From Sipunculus nudus (Eukaryota; Annelida; Sipuncula; Golfingiida; Sipunculidae), in the NCBI GenBank assembly GCA_026874595.1, contig CM049314.1, forward strand, positions 78,911,300 through 78,975,299: 64,000 bases of DNA, in the 5' to 3' direction. Below are positions 34,201-47,889 of this stretch, piece after piece. Each line of letters starts with the position of its first letter. Position 1 is the first letter of the stretch. Made by a program: the position numbers and the translations under genes. Below the pieces are notes generated by a model. The model saw only the letters and a list, made by a program, of their open reading frames with translations, did no database searches and was not told the DNA's origin.

Positions 34201-36231
34201 CATATTCGTATATATTTATAGAAAAATGCTTAAATTGTGTGGTGTTTTCATCGTAAGCAAAGCATAAGCAAAGTGTAAACAAACTGTAAGCAAAGGAACT
34301 GTGTCTTCATAAATCCTTTCTGCAACTTATTTCTTAAGAAATAATGAATTACTCTTCTTCCCGGGTATCTATTTCTGTCGAACATGGTGCAAAACTGTAG
34401 AAAAATTGAGGTAAAATATGCAAAAGGGTCACCAAAATCCACAATGTTACTTTTTTAAAGTATCAGAATTTTCTATATCTGATTTTGATTAAACGATTTT
34501 ACCCTTAATTTTTAGATTCACCTTCACTGACAGGTGAAATTATATAGCCAGGGAACCAGTCCGTGTCCCTAGGGGTCATATTTGTATATATTTATAGAAA
34601 AATGCGTAAGTTTTGAGGTGTTTTCACCGTAAGCAAAGCATAAGCAAACTCTATGCAAAGGAACTGTGTCTTAATGAATCCTTTTTACATCTATTTTCTA
34701 AAGAAATAATGTATTATTCTACTTTTCTGTAATATAGTTCTGTCGAATATTGTGTTAATCTGTAGAAAAATTGAGCTAAAATATTCAAAAGGGTCACAAA
34801 AATCCACAACGTTACTTTTATAAAGTATCAGAATTTTCTATTTCTGATTTTGCTTAAACGATTTAACCCTTAAATTTTACATTCACCTTCACTGACACGT
34901 GCAATTATATAGCCAGGGAAGCAGTCTGTGTCCCTTTGGGTCATATTCGTATATATTTATAGAAAAATGCTTAAATTGTGGGGTGTTTTATCGTGAGCAA
35001 AGCATAAGCAAAGAATAAGCAAACTGTAAGCAAAGGAACTGTGTCTTCATAAATCCTTTTTGCTACTTATTTCTTAAGAAATAATGAATTACTCATCTTC
35101 CCGGGTATCTATTTCTGTCTAACATGGTGCAAAACTGTAGAAAAATTGAGGGAAAATATGCAAAAGGGTCACCAAAATCCACAATTTTACTTTTTTAAAG
35201 TATCAGAATTTTCTATATCTGATTTTGCTTAAACGATTTTACCCTTAATTTTTAGATTCACCTTCACTGACACGTGCAATTATATAGCCAGGGAAGCAGT
35301 CTGTGTCCCTATGGGTCATATTCGTATATATTTATAGAAAAATGCTTAAATTGTGTGGTGTTTTCATCGTAAGCAAAGCATAAGCAAAGCGTAAACAAAC
35401 TGTAAGCAAAGGAACTGTGTCTTCATAAATCCTTTTTGCAACTTATTTCTTAAGAAATAATGAATTACTCTTCTTCCCGGGTATCTATTTCTGTCGAACA
35501 TGGTGCAAAACTGTAGAAAAATTGAGGTAAAATATGCAAAAGGGTCACCAAAATCAACAATGTTACTTTTTTAAAGTATCAGAATTTTCTATATCTGATT
35601 TTGATTAAACGATTTTACCCTTAATTTTTAGATTCACCTTCACTGACAGGTGAAATTATAAAGCCAGGGAACCAGTCTGTGTCCCTATGGGTCATATTTG
35701 TATATATTTATAGAAAAATGCGTAAGTTTTGAGGTGTTTTCACCGTAAGCAAAGCATAAGCAAACTCTAAGCAAAGGAACTGTGTCTTGATAAATCCTTT
35801 TTACATCTATTATCTAAAGAAATAATGTATTATTCTACTTTTCTGTAATATAGTTCTGTCGAATATTGTGTTAATCTGTAGAAAAATTGAGCTAAAATAT
35901 TCAAAAGGGTCACAAAAATCCACAACGTTACTTTTATAAAGTATCAGAATTTTCTATTTCTGATTTTGCTTAAACGATTTAACCCTTAAATTTTACATTC
36001 ACCTTCACTGACACGTGCAATTATATAGCCAGGGAAGCAGTCTGTGTCCCTATGGGTCATATTCGTATATATTTATAGAAAAATGCTTAAATTGTGTGGT
36101 GTTTTCATCGTAAGCAAAGCATAAGCAAAGATTAAGCAAACTGTGAGCAAAAGAACTGTGTCTTGATAAATCCTTTTTGCATCTATTTTCTGAAGAAATA
36201 ATGTCTTATTCTTCTTCCCGGGAATCTATTT
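33999..36231 (+). repeat. Tandem duplication of a trimer 4*-4-A (1116 bp)
   Basis: Starts 33999, 34375 and 34740 recur at 35115, 35491 and 35856. In each copy the type 4 monomer has three instead of four 11-bp subrepeats before its end, which makes it about 365 bp. Confidence 0.85.
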
Positions 36232-39200
36232 CTGTCGAAAACGGTGCAAAACTGTAGAAAAATTGAGGTAAAATATGCAAAAGGTTCACAAAAATCCATA
36301 ATGTCACTCTTATAACGTTTCAGAATTTTCTATTTCTGAATTTGATTAAACAATTTTGCCCTTAATATTTAGATTCCTGATCACTAACAGGAACTATTTT
36401 GTAGCCAGGTTAACAGTCTGTGTCCCCATGGGTCATATTCGTATATATTTATAGAAAAATGCTTAAATTGTGTGGTGTTTTCATCGTAAGCAAAGCATAA
36501 GCAAAGCGTAAGCAAACTGTAAGCAAAGGAACTATGTCTTGATAAATCCTTTTTGCAACTATTTTCAGTAGAAATAATTTATTATTTGACTTTTTGGGAA
36601 CCTATTCCTGTCGAATATGGTGCACAACTGTAGAAAAATTAAGATGAAATATGCAAAAGGATCACAAAAATCCATAATGTAACTTTAAGAAAGTAGCGGA
36701 TTTTTATAAATGTGGTTTTGATTGAACAATTTTACCCTTAATATTTAGATTCCTGATCACTAACAGGAAATATTTTGTAGCCAGGTAAACAGGTTGTGTC
36801 CCTTTGGGTCATATTTGTGTGTATTTGTAGAAAATGCTTAAATTGTGTGGTGTTTTATCGTAAGCAAAGCATAAGCAAAGAATAAGCAAACTGTAAGCAA
36901 AGAAACTGTGTCTTCATAAATCATTTTTGCTACTTATTTCTTAAGAAATAATGAATTACTCTTCTTCCCGGGTATCTATTTCTGTCGAACATGGTGCAAA
37001 ACTGTAGAAAAGTTGAGGTAAAATATGCAAAAGGGTGACCAAAATCCACAATTTTACTTTTTTAAAGTATCAGAATTTTCTATATCTGATTTTGCTTAAA
37101 CGATTTTACCCTTAATTTTTAGATTCACCTTCACTTACAGGAACTTTTTTGTAGACAGGTAAACAGTCTGTGTCCCTATGGGTCATATTTGTATATATTT
37201 ATAGAAAAATGCGTAAGTTTTGAGGGGTTTTCACCGTAAGCAAAGCATAAGCAAAGCGTAAGCAAACTCTAAGCAAAGGAACTGTGTCTTGATAAATCCT
37301 TTTTACATCTATTTTCTAAAGAAATAATGTATTATTCTACTTTTCTGTAATATAGTTCTGTCGAATATTGTATTAAACTGTAGAAAAATTGAGCTAAAAT
37401 ATTCAAAAGGGTCACAAAAATCCACAACGTTACTTTTATAAAGTATCAGAATTTTCTATTTCTGATTTTGCTTAAACGATTTAACCCTTAAATTTTACAT
37501 TCACCTTTACTGACACGTCCAAATATATAGCCAGGGAAGCAGTCTGTGTCCCTATGGGTCATATTCGTATATATTTATAGAAAAATCCTTAAATTGTGTG
37601 GTGTTTTCATCGTAAGCAAAGCATAAGCAAAGAATAAGCAAATTGTAAGCAAAAGAACTGTGTCTTGATAAATCCTTTTTGCATCTATTTTCTGAAGAAA
37701 TAATGTGTTATTCTACTTCCCGGGAATCTATTTCTGTCGAAAACGGTGCCAAACTGTAGAAAAATTGAGGTAAAATATGCAAAAGGTTCACAAAAATCCA
37801 TAATGTCACTCTTATAACGTTTCAGAATTTTCTATTTCTGAATTTGATTAAACAATTTTGCCCTTAATATTTAGATTCCCGATCACTAACAGGAACTATT
37901 TTGTAGCCAGGTTAACAGTCTGTTTCCCCATGGGTCATATTCGTATATATTTATAGAAAAATGCTTAAATTGTGTGGTGTTTTCATCGTAAGCAAAGCAT
38001 AAGCAAAGCGTAAGCAAACTGTAAGCAAAGGAACTATGTCTTGATAAATCCTTTTTGCAACTATTTTCAGAAGAAATAATTTATTATATGACTTTTTGGG
38101 AACCTATTTCTGTCGAATATGGTGCTCAACTGTAGAAAAATTAAGATGAAATATGCAAAAGGTTCACAAAAATCCATAATGTAACTTTAAGAAAGTAGCG
38201 GATTTTTATAAATGTGGTTTTGATTGAACAATTTTACCCTTAATATTTAGATTCCTGATCACTAACAGGAAAATTTTACTAGCCAGGTAAACAGGTTGTG
38301 TCCCTTTGGGTCATATTTGTGTGTATTTGTAGAAAATGATTAAATTGTGTGGTGTTTTATCGTGAGCAAAGCATAAGCAAAGAATAAGCAAACTGTAAGC
38401 AAAGGAACTGTGTCTTCATAAATCCTTTTTGCTACTTATTTCTTAAGAAATAATGAATTACTCTTCTTCCCGGGTATCTATTTCTGTCGAACATGGTGCA
38501 AAACTGTAGAAAAATTGAGGTAAAATATGCAAAAGGGTCACCAAAATCCACAATTTTACTTTTTTAAAGTATCAGAATTTTCTATATCTGATTTTGCTTA
38601 AACGATTTTACCCTTAATTTTTAGATTCACCTTCACTTACAGGAACTTTTTTTGTAGACAGGTAAACAGTCTGTGTCCCTATGGGTCATATTTGTATATA
38701 TTTATAGAAAAATGCGTAAGTTTTGAGGTGTTTTCACCGTTAGCAAAGCATAAGCAAAGCGTAAGCAAACTCTAAGCAAAGGAACTGTCTTGATAAATCG
38801 TGTTTGCAACTATTTTCTGAAGAAATAATGTATTATTCGACATTCAGAGAATCTATTTCTGTCGAATATGGTGCAAAACTGTTGAAAAATTGAGGTAAAA
38901 TATGCAAAAGGATAAAAGAATCCATAATGTCACTTTAAGAAAGTAGCGGATTTTTCTAATTGTGGTTTTGATTGAACAATTTTACCCTTAATATTTACAT
39001 TCCTGATCACTAACAGGAACTTTTTTGTAGCCAGGTAAACAGTCTGTGTCCCCATGGGTTATATTTGTGTGTATTTGTGGAAAAATGCTTAAATTGTGTG
39101 GTGTTTTCATCGTAAGCAAAGCATAAGCAAAGAATAAGCAAACTGTAAGAAAAGGAGCTGTGTCTTGATAAATCCTTTTTACATCTATTTTCTAAAAAAA

Positions 39201-42200
39201 TAATGTATTATTCTACTTTTCTGTAATATAGTTCTGTGGAATATTGTGTTAATCTGTAAAAAAATTGAGCTAAAATATTCATAAGGGTCACAAAAATCCA
39301 CAACGTTACTTTTATAAAGTATCAGAATTTTCTATTTCTGATTTTGCTTAAACGATTTAACCCTTAAATTTTACATTCACCTTCACTGACACGTGCAGTT
39401 ATATAGCCAGGGAAGCAGTCTGTGTCCCTTTGGGTCATATTCGTATATATTTATAGAAAAATGCTTAAATTGTGTGGTGTTTTCATCGTAAGCAAAGCAT
39501 AAGCAAAGCGTAAGCAAACTGTAAGCAAAGGAACTATGTCTTGATAAATCCTTTTTGCAACTATTTTCAGAAGAAATAATTTATTATATGACTTTTTGGG
39601 AACCTATTTCTGTCGAATATGGTGCACAACTGTAGAAAAATTAAGATGAAATATGCAAAAGGTTCACAAAAATCCATAATGTAACTTTAAGAAAGTAGCG
39701 GATTTTTATAAATGTGGTTTTGATTGAACAATTTTACCCTTAATATTTAGATTCCTGATCACTAACAGGAAATATTTTGTAGCCAGGTAAACAGGTTGTG
39801 TCCCTTTGGGTCATATTTGTGTGTATTTGTAGAAAATGATTAAATTGTGTGGTGTTTTATCGTGAGCAAAGCATAAGCAAAGAATAAGCAAACTGTAAGC
39901 AAAGGAACTGTGTCTTCATAAATCCTTTTTGCTACTTATTTCTTAAGAAATAATGAATTACTCTTCTTCCCGGGTATCTATTTCTGTCGAACATGGTGCA
40001 AAACTGTAAAAAAATTGAGGTAAAATATGCAAAAGGGTCACCAAAATCCACAATTTTACTTTTTTAAAGTATCAGAATTTTCTATATCTGATTTTGCTTA
40101 AACGATTTTACCCTTAATTTTTAGATTCACCTTCACTTACAGGAACTTTTTTGTAGACAGGTAAACAGTCTGTGTCCCTATGGGTCATATTTGTATATAT
40201 TTATAGAAAAATGCGTAAGTTTTGAGGTGTTTTCACCGTTAGCAAAGCATAAGCAAAGCGTAAGCAAACTCTAAGCAAAGGAACTGTCTTGATAAATCGT
40301 GTTTGCAACTATTTTCTGAAGAAATAATGTATTATTCGACATTCAGAGAATCTATTTCTGTCGAATATGGTGCAAAACTGTTGAAAAATTGAGGTAAAAT
40401 ATGCAAAAGGATAAAAGAATCCATAATGTCACTTTAAGAAAGTAGCGGATTTTTCTAATTGTGGTTTTGATTGAACAATTTTACCCTTAATATTTACATT
40501 CCTGATCACTAACAGGAACTTTTTTGTAGCCAGGTAAACAGACTGTGTCCCCATGGGTTATATTTGTGTGTATTTGTGGAAAAATGCTTAAATTGTGTGG
40601 TGTTTTCATCGTAAGCAAAGCATAAGCAAAGAATAAGCAAACTGTAAGAAAAGGAGCTGTGTCTTGATAAATCCTTTTTACATCTATTTTCTAAAAAAAT
40701 AATGTATTATTCTACTTTTCTGTAATATAGTTCTGTCGAATATTGTGTTAATCTGTAGAAAAATTGAGCTAAAATATTCATAAGGGTCACAAAAATCCAC
40801 AACGTTACTTTTATAAAGTATCAGAATTTTCTATTTCTGATTTTGCTTAAACGATTTAACCCTTAAATTTTACATTCACCTTCACTGACACGTGCAGTTA
40901 TATAGCCAGGGAAGCAGTCTGTGTCCCTTTGGGTCATATTCGTATATATTTATAGAAAAATGCTTAAATTGTGTGGTGTTTTATCGTGAGCAAAGCATAA
41001 GCAAAGAATAAGCAAACTGTAAGCAAAGGAACTGTGTCTTCATAAATCCTTTTTGCTACTTATTTCTTAAGAAATAATGAATTACTCATCTTCCCGGGTA
41101 TCTATTTCTGTCTAACATGGTGCAAAACTGTAGAAAAATTGAGGGAAAATATGCAAAAGGGTCACCAAAATCCACAATTTTACTTTTTTAAAGTATCAGA
41201 ATTTTCTATATCTGATTTTGCTTAAACGATTTTACCCTTAATTTTTTGATTCACCTTCACTGACACGTGCAATTATATAGCCAGGGAAGCAGTCTGTGTC
41301 CCTATGGGTCATATTCGTATATATTTATAGAAAAATGCTTAAATTGTGTGGTGTTTTCATCGTAAGCAAAGCATAAGCAAAGTGTAAACAAACTGTAAGC
41401 AAAGGAACTGTGTCTTCATAAATCCTTTCTGCAACTTATTTCTTAAGAAATAATGAATTACTCTTCTTCCCGGGTATCTATTTCTGTCGAACATGGTGCA
41501 AAACTGTAGAAAAATTGAGGTAAAATATGCAAAAGGGTCACCAAAATCCACAATGTTACTTTTTTAAAGTATCAGAATTTTCTATATCTGATTTTGATTA
41601 AACGATTTTACCCTTAATTTTTAGATTCACCTTCACTGACAGGTGAAATTATATAGCCAGGGAACCAGTCCGTGTCCCTAGGGGTCATATTTGTATATAT
41701 TTATAGAAAAATGCGTAAGTTTTGAGGTGTTTTCACCGTAAGCAAAGCATAAGCAAACTCTATGCAAAGGAACTGTGTCTTAATAAATCCTTTTTACATC
41801 TATTTTCTAAAGAAATAATGTATTATTCTACTTTTCTGTAATATAGTTCTGTCGAATATTGTGTTAATCTGTAGAAAAATTGAGCTAAAATATTCAAAAG
41901 GGTCACAAAAATCCACAACGTTACTTTTATAAAGTATCAGAATTTTCTATTTCTGATTTTGCTTAAACGATTTAACCCTTAAATTTTACATTCACCTTCA
42001 CTGACACGTGCAATTATATAGCCAGGGAAGCAGTCTGTGTCCCTTTGGGTCATATTCGTATATATTTATAGAAAAATGCTTAAATTGTGGGGTGTTTTAT
42101 CGTGAGCAAAGCATAAGCAAAGAATAAGCAAACTGTAAGCAAAGGAACTGTGTCTTCATAAATCCTTTTTGCTACTTATTTCTTAAGAAATAATGAATTA

Positions 42201-43340
42201 CTCATCTTCCCGGGTATCTATTTCTGTCTAACATGGTGCAAAACTGTAGAAAAATTGAGGGAAAATATGCAAAAGGGTCACCAAAATCCACAATTTTACT
42301 TTTTTAAAGTATCAGAATTTTCTATATCTGATTTTGCTTAAACGATTTTACCCTTAATTTTTAGATTCACCTTCACTGACACGTGCAATTATATAGCCAG
42401 GGAAGCAGTCTGTGTCCCTATTGGTCATATTCGTATATATTTATAGAAAAATGCTTAAATTGTGTGGTGTTTTCATCGTAAGCAAAGCATAAGCAAAGCG
42501 TAAACAAACTGTAAGCAAAGGAACTGTGTCTTCATAAATCCTTTTTGCAACTTATTTCTTAAGAAATAATGAATTACTCTTCTTCCCGGGTATCTATTTC
42601 TGTCGAACATGGTGCAAAACTGTAGAAAAATTGAGGTAAAATATGCAAAAGGGTCACCAAAATCAACAATGTTACTTTTTTAAAGTATCAGAATTTTCTA
42701 TATCTGATTTTGATTAAACGATTTTACCCTTAATTTTTAGATTCACCTTCACTGACAGGTGAAATTATAAAGCCAGGGAACCAGTCTGTGTCCCTATGGG
42801 TCATATTTGTATATATTTATAGAAAAATGCGTAAGTTTTGAGGTGTTTTCACCGTAAGCAAAGCATAAGCAAACTCTAAGCAAAGGAACTGTGTCTTGAT
42901 AAATCCTTTTTACATCTATTATCTAAAGAAATAATGTATTATTCTACTTTTCTGTAATATAGTTCTGTCGAATATTGTGTTAATCTGTAGAAAAATTGAG
43001 CTAAAATATTCAAAAGGGTCACAAAAATCCACAACGTTACTTTTATAAAGTATCAGAATTTTCTATTTCTGATTTTGCTTAAACGATTTAACCCTTAAAT
43101 TTTACATTCACCTTCACTGACACGTGCAATTATATAGCCAGGGAAGCAGTCTGTGTCCCTATGGGTCATATTCGTATATATTTATAGAAAAATGCTTAAA
43201 TTGTGTGGTGTTTTCATCGTAAGCAAAGCATAAGCAAAGAATAAGCAAACTGTGAGCAAAGGAACTATGTCTTGATAAATCCTTTTTGCAACTATTTTCA
43301 GTAGAAATAATTTATTATTTGACTTTTTGGGAACCTATTC
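36232..43340 (+). repeat. 19-monomer HOR, block 2 (7109 bp)
   Basis: This block repeats block 1 at a shift of 7108, then 7109 after one extra T in a T-run near 38650. The final A monomer (42965-43340) is a hybrid: near 43260 it jumps from AGCAAACTGTGAGC to the end of a type 2 monomer, so the type 2 monomer that should open block 3 is missing. A CTAGCCAGG variant near 38279 is private. No gene is seen. Confidence 0.9.
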
Positions 43341-46300
43341 CTGACGAATATGGTGCACAACTGTAGAAAAATTAAGATGAAATATGCAAAAGGATCACAA
43401 AAATCCATAATGTAACTTTAAGAAAGTAGCGGATTTTTATAAATGTGGTTTTGATTGAACAATTTTACCCTTAATATTTAGATTCCTGATCACTAACAGG
43501 AAATATTTTGTAGCCAGGTAAACAGGTTGTGTCCCTTTGGGTCATATTTGTGTGTATTTGTAGAAAATGCTTAAATTGTGTGGTGTTTTATCGTAAGCAA
43601 AGCATAAGCAAAGAATAAGCAAACTGTAAGCAAAGAAACTGTGTCTTCATAAATCATTTTTGCTACTTATTTCTTAAGAAATAATGAATTACTCTTCTTC
43701 CCGGGTATCTATTTCTGTCGAACATGGTGCAAAACTGTAGAAAAGTTGAGGTAAAATATGCAAAAGGGTGACCAAAATCCACAATTTTACTTTTTTAAAG
43801 TATCAGAATTTTCTATATCTGATTTTGCTTAAACGATTTTACCCTTAATTTTTAGATTCACCTTCACTTACAGGAACTTTTTTGTAGACAGGTAAACAGT
43901 CTGTGTCCTTATGGGTCATATTTGTATATATTTATAGAAAAATGCGTAAGTTTTGAGGGGTTTTCACCGTAAGCAAAGCATAAGCAAAGCGTAAGCAAAC
44001 TCTAAGCAAAGGAACTGTGTCTTGATAAATCCTTTTTACATCTATTTTCTAAAGAAATAATGTATTATTCTACTTTTCTGTAATATAGTTCTGTCGAATA
44101 TTGTATTAAACTGTAGAAAAATTGAGCTAAAATATTCAAAAGGGTCACAAAAATCCACAACGTTACTTTTATAAAGTATCAGAATTTTCTATTTCTGATT
44201 TTGCTTAAACGATTTAACCCTTAAATTTTACATTCACCTTTACTGACACGTCCAAATATATAGCCAGGGAAGCAGTCTGTGTCCCTATGGGTCATATTCG
44301 TATATATTTATAGAAAAATCCTTAAATTGTGTGGTGTTTTCATCGTAAGCAAAGCATAAGCAAAGAATAAGCAAATTGTAAGCAAAAGAACTGTGTCTTG
44401 ATAAATCCTTTTTGCATCTATTTTCTGAAGAAATAATGTGTTATTCTACTTCCCGGGAATCTATTTCTGTCGAAAACGGTGCCAAACTGTAGAAAAATTG
44501 AGGTAAAATATGCAAAAGGTTCACAAAAATCCATAATGTCACTCTTATAACGTTTCAGAATTTTCTATTTCTGAATTTGATTAAACAATTTTGCCCTTAA
44601 TATTTAGATTCCCGATCACTAACAGGAACTATTTTGTAGCCAGGTTAACAGTCTGTTTCCCCATGGGTCATATTCGTATATATTTATAGAAAAATGCTTA
44701 AATTGTGTGGTGTTTTCATCGTAAGCAAAGCATAAGCAAAGCGTAAGCAAACTGTAAGCAAAGGAACTATGTCTTGATAAATCCTTTTTGCAACTATTTT
44801 CAGAAGAAATAATTTATTATATGACTTTTTGGGAACCTATTTCTGTCGAATATGGTGCTCAACTGTAGAAAAATTAAGATGAAATATGCAAAAGGTTCAC
44901 AAAAATCCATAATGTAACTTTAAGAAAGTAGCGGATTTTTATAAATGTGGTTTTGATTGAACAATTTTACCCTTAATATTTAGATTCCTGATCACTAACA
45001 GGAAATATTTTGTAGCCAGGTAAACAGGTTGTGTCCCTTTGGGTCATATTTGTGTGTATTTGTAGAAAATGATTAAATTGTGTGGTGTTTTATCGTGAGC
45101 AAAGCATAAGCAAAGAATAAGCAAACTGTAAGCAAAGGAACTGTGTCTTCATAAATCCTTTTTGCTACTTATTTCTTAAGAAATAATGAATTACTCTTCT
45201 TCCCGGGTATCTATTTCTGTCGAACATGGTGCAAAACTGTAGAAAAATTGAGGTAAAATATGCAAAAGGGTCACCAAAATCCACAATTTTACTTTTTTAA
45301 AGTATCAGAATTTTCTATATCTGATTTTGCTTAAACGATTTTACCCTTAATTTTTAGATTCACCTTCACTTACAGGAACTTTTTTGTAGACAGGTAAACA
45401 GTCTGTGTCCCTATGGGTCATATTTGTATATATTTATAGAAAAATGCGTAAGTTTTGAGGTGTTTTCACCGTTAGCAAAGCATAAGCAAAGCGTAAGCAA
45501 ACTCTAAGCAAAGGAACTGTCTTGATAAATCGTGTTTGCAACTATTTTCTGAAGAAATAATGTATTATTCGACATTCAGAGAATCTATTTCTGTCGAATA
45601 TGGTGCAAAACTGTTGAAAAATTGAGGTAAAATATGCAAAAGGATAAAAGAATCCATAATGTCACTTTAAGAAAGTAGCGGATTTTTCTAATTGTGGTTT
45701 TGATTGAACAATTTTACCCTTAATATTTACATTCCTGATCACTAACAGGAACTTTTTTGTAGCCAGGTAAACAGTCTGTGTCCCCATGGGTTATATTTTT
45801 GTGTATTTGTGGAAAAATGCTTAAATTGTGTGGTGTTTTCATCGTAAGCAAAGCATAAGCAAAGAATAAGCAAACTGTAAGAAAAGGAGCTGTGTCTTGA
45901 TAAATCCTTTTTACATCTATTTTCTAAAAAAATAATGTATTATTCTACTTTTCTGTAATATAGTTCTGTGGAATATTGTGTTAATCTGTAAAAAAATTGA
46001 GCTAAAATATTCATAAGGGTCACAAAAATCCACAACGTTACTTTTATAAAGTATCAGAATTTTCTATTTCTGATTTTGCTTAAACGATTTAACCCTTAAA
46101 TTTTACATTCACCTTCACTGACACGTGCAGTTATATAGCCAGGGAAGCAGTCTGTGTCCCTTTGGGTCATATTCGTATATATTTATAGAAAAATGCTTAA
46201 ATTGTGTGGTGTTTTCATCGTAAGCAAAGCATAAGCAAAGCGTAAGCAAACTGTAAGCAAAGGAACTATGTCTTGATAAATCCTTTTTGCAACTATTTTC

Positions 46301-47889
46301 AGAAGAAATAATTTATTATATGACTTTTTGGGAACCTATTTCTGTCGAATATGGTGCACAACTGTAGAAAAATTAAGATGAAATATGCAAAAGGTTCACA
46401 AAAATCCATAATGTAACTTTAAGAAAGTAGCGGATTTTTATAAATGTGGTTTTGATTGAACAATTTTACCCTTAATATTTAGATTCCTGATCACTAACAG
46501 GAAATATTTTGTAGCCAGGTAAACAGGTTGTGTCCCTTTGGGTCATATTTGTGTGTATTTGTAGAAAATGATTAAATTGTGTGGTGTTTTATCGTGAGCA
46601 AAGCATAAGCAAAGAATAAGCAAACTGTAAGCAAAGGAACTGTGTCTTCATAAATCCTTTTTGCTACTTATTTCTTAAGAAATAATGAATTACTCTTCTT
46701 CCCGGGTATCTATTTCTGTCGAACATGGTGCAAAACTGTAAAAAAATTGAGGTAAAATATGCAAAAGGGTCACCAAAATCCACAATTTTACTTTTTTAAA
46801 GTATCAGAATTTTCTATATCTGATTTTGCTTAAACGATTTTACCCTTAATTTTTAGATTCACCTTCACTTACAGGAACTTTTTTGTAGACAGGTAAACAG
46901 TCTGTGTCCCTATGGGTCATATTTGTATATATTTATAGAAAAATGCGTAAGTTTTGAGGTGTTTTCACCGTTAGCAAAGCATAAGCAAAGCGTAAGCAAA
47001 CTCTAAGCAAAGGAACTGTCTTGATAAATCGTGTTTGCAACTATTTTCTGAAGAAATAATGTATTATTCGACATTCAGAGAATCTATTTCTGTCGAATAT
47101 GGTGCAAAACTGTTGAAAAATTGAGGTAAAATATGCAAAAGGATAAAAGAATCCATAATGTCACTTTAAGAAAGTAGCGGATTTTTCTAATTGTGGTTTT
47201 GATTGAACAATTTTACCCTTAATATTTACATTCCTGATCACTAACAGGAACTTTTTTGTAGCCAGGTAAACAGTCTGTGTCCCCATGGGTTATATTTGTG
47301 TGTATTTGTGGAAAAATGCTTAAATTGTGTGGTGTTTTCATCGTAAGCAAAGCATAAGCAAAGAATAAGCAAACTGTAAGAAAAGGAGCTGTGTCTTGAT
47401 AAATCCTTTTTACATCTATTTTCTAAAAAAATAATGTATTATTCTACTTTTCTGTAATATAGTTCTGTCGAATATTGTGTTAATCTGTAGAAAAATTGAG
47501 CTAAAATATTCATAAGGGTCACAAAAATCCACAACGTTACTTTTATAAAGTATCAGAATTTTCTATTTCTGATTTTGCTTAAACGATTTAACCCTTAAAT
47601 TTTACATTCACCTTCACTGACACGTGCAGTTATATAGCCAGGGAAGCAGTCTGTGTCCCTTTGGGTCATATTCGTATATATTTATAGAAAAATGCTTAAA
47701 TTGTGTGGTGTTTTATCGTGAGCAAAGCATAAGCAAAGAATAAGCAAACTGTAAGCAAAGGAACTGTGTCTTCATAAATCCTTTTTGCTACTTATTTCTT
47801 AAGAAATAATGAATTACTCATCTTCCCGGGTATCTATTTCTGTCTAACATGGTGCAAAACTGTAGAAAAATTGAGGGAAAATATGCAAA
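43341..47889 (+). repeat. 19-monomer HOR, block 3, incomplete
   Basis: Starts are 43341, 43715, 44091, 44467, 44843, 45217, 45591, 45966, 46342, 46716, 47090, 47465 and 47840. The match to block 2 holds at a shift of 6733, one monomer less than 7109. It ends inside the 4* monomer near 47890, where the sequence switches to type 3. No gene is seen. Confidence 0.88.

Larger units (their letters stand above)
29124..36231 (+). repeat. 19-monomer HOR, block 1 (7108 bp)
   Basis: Monomer starts are 29124, 29500, 29874, 30250, 30626, 31002, 31376, 31750, 32125, 32501, 32875, 33249, 33624, 33999, 34375, 34740, 35115, 35491 and 35856, in the order 2 3 4 A 2 3 4 5 A 3 4 5 A 4* 4 A 4* 4 A. The first six follow copy 2/4. 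After about 31.22 kb one type 3 monomer is skipped and new tandem duplications appear. The block repeats from 36232. No gene is seen. Confidence 0.9.
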
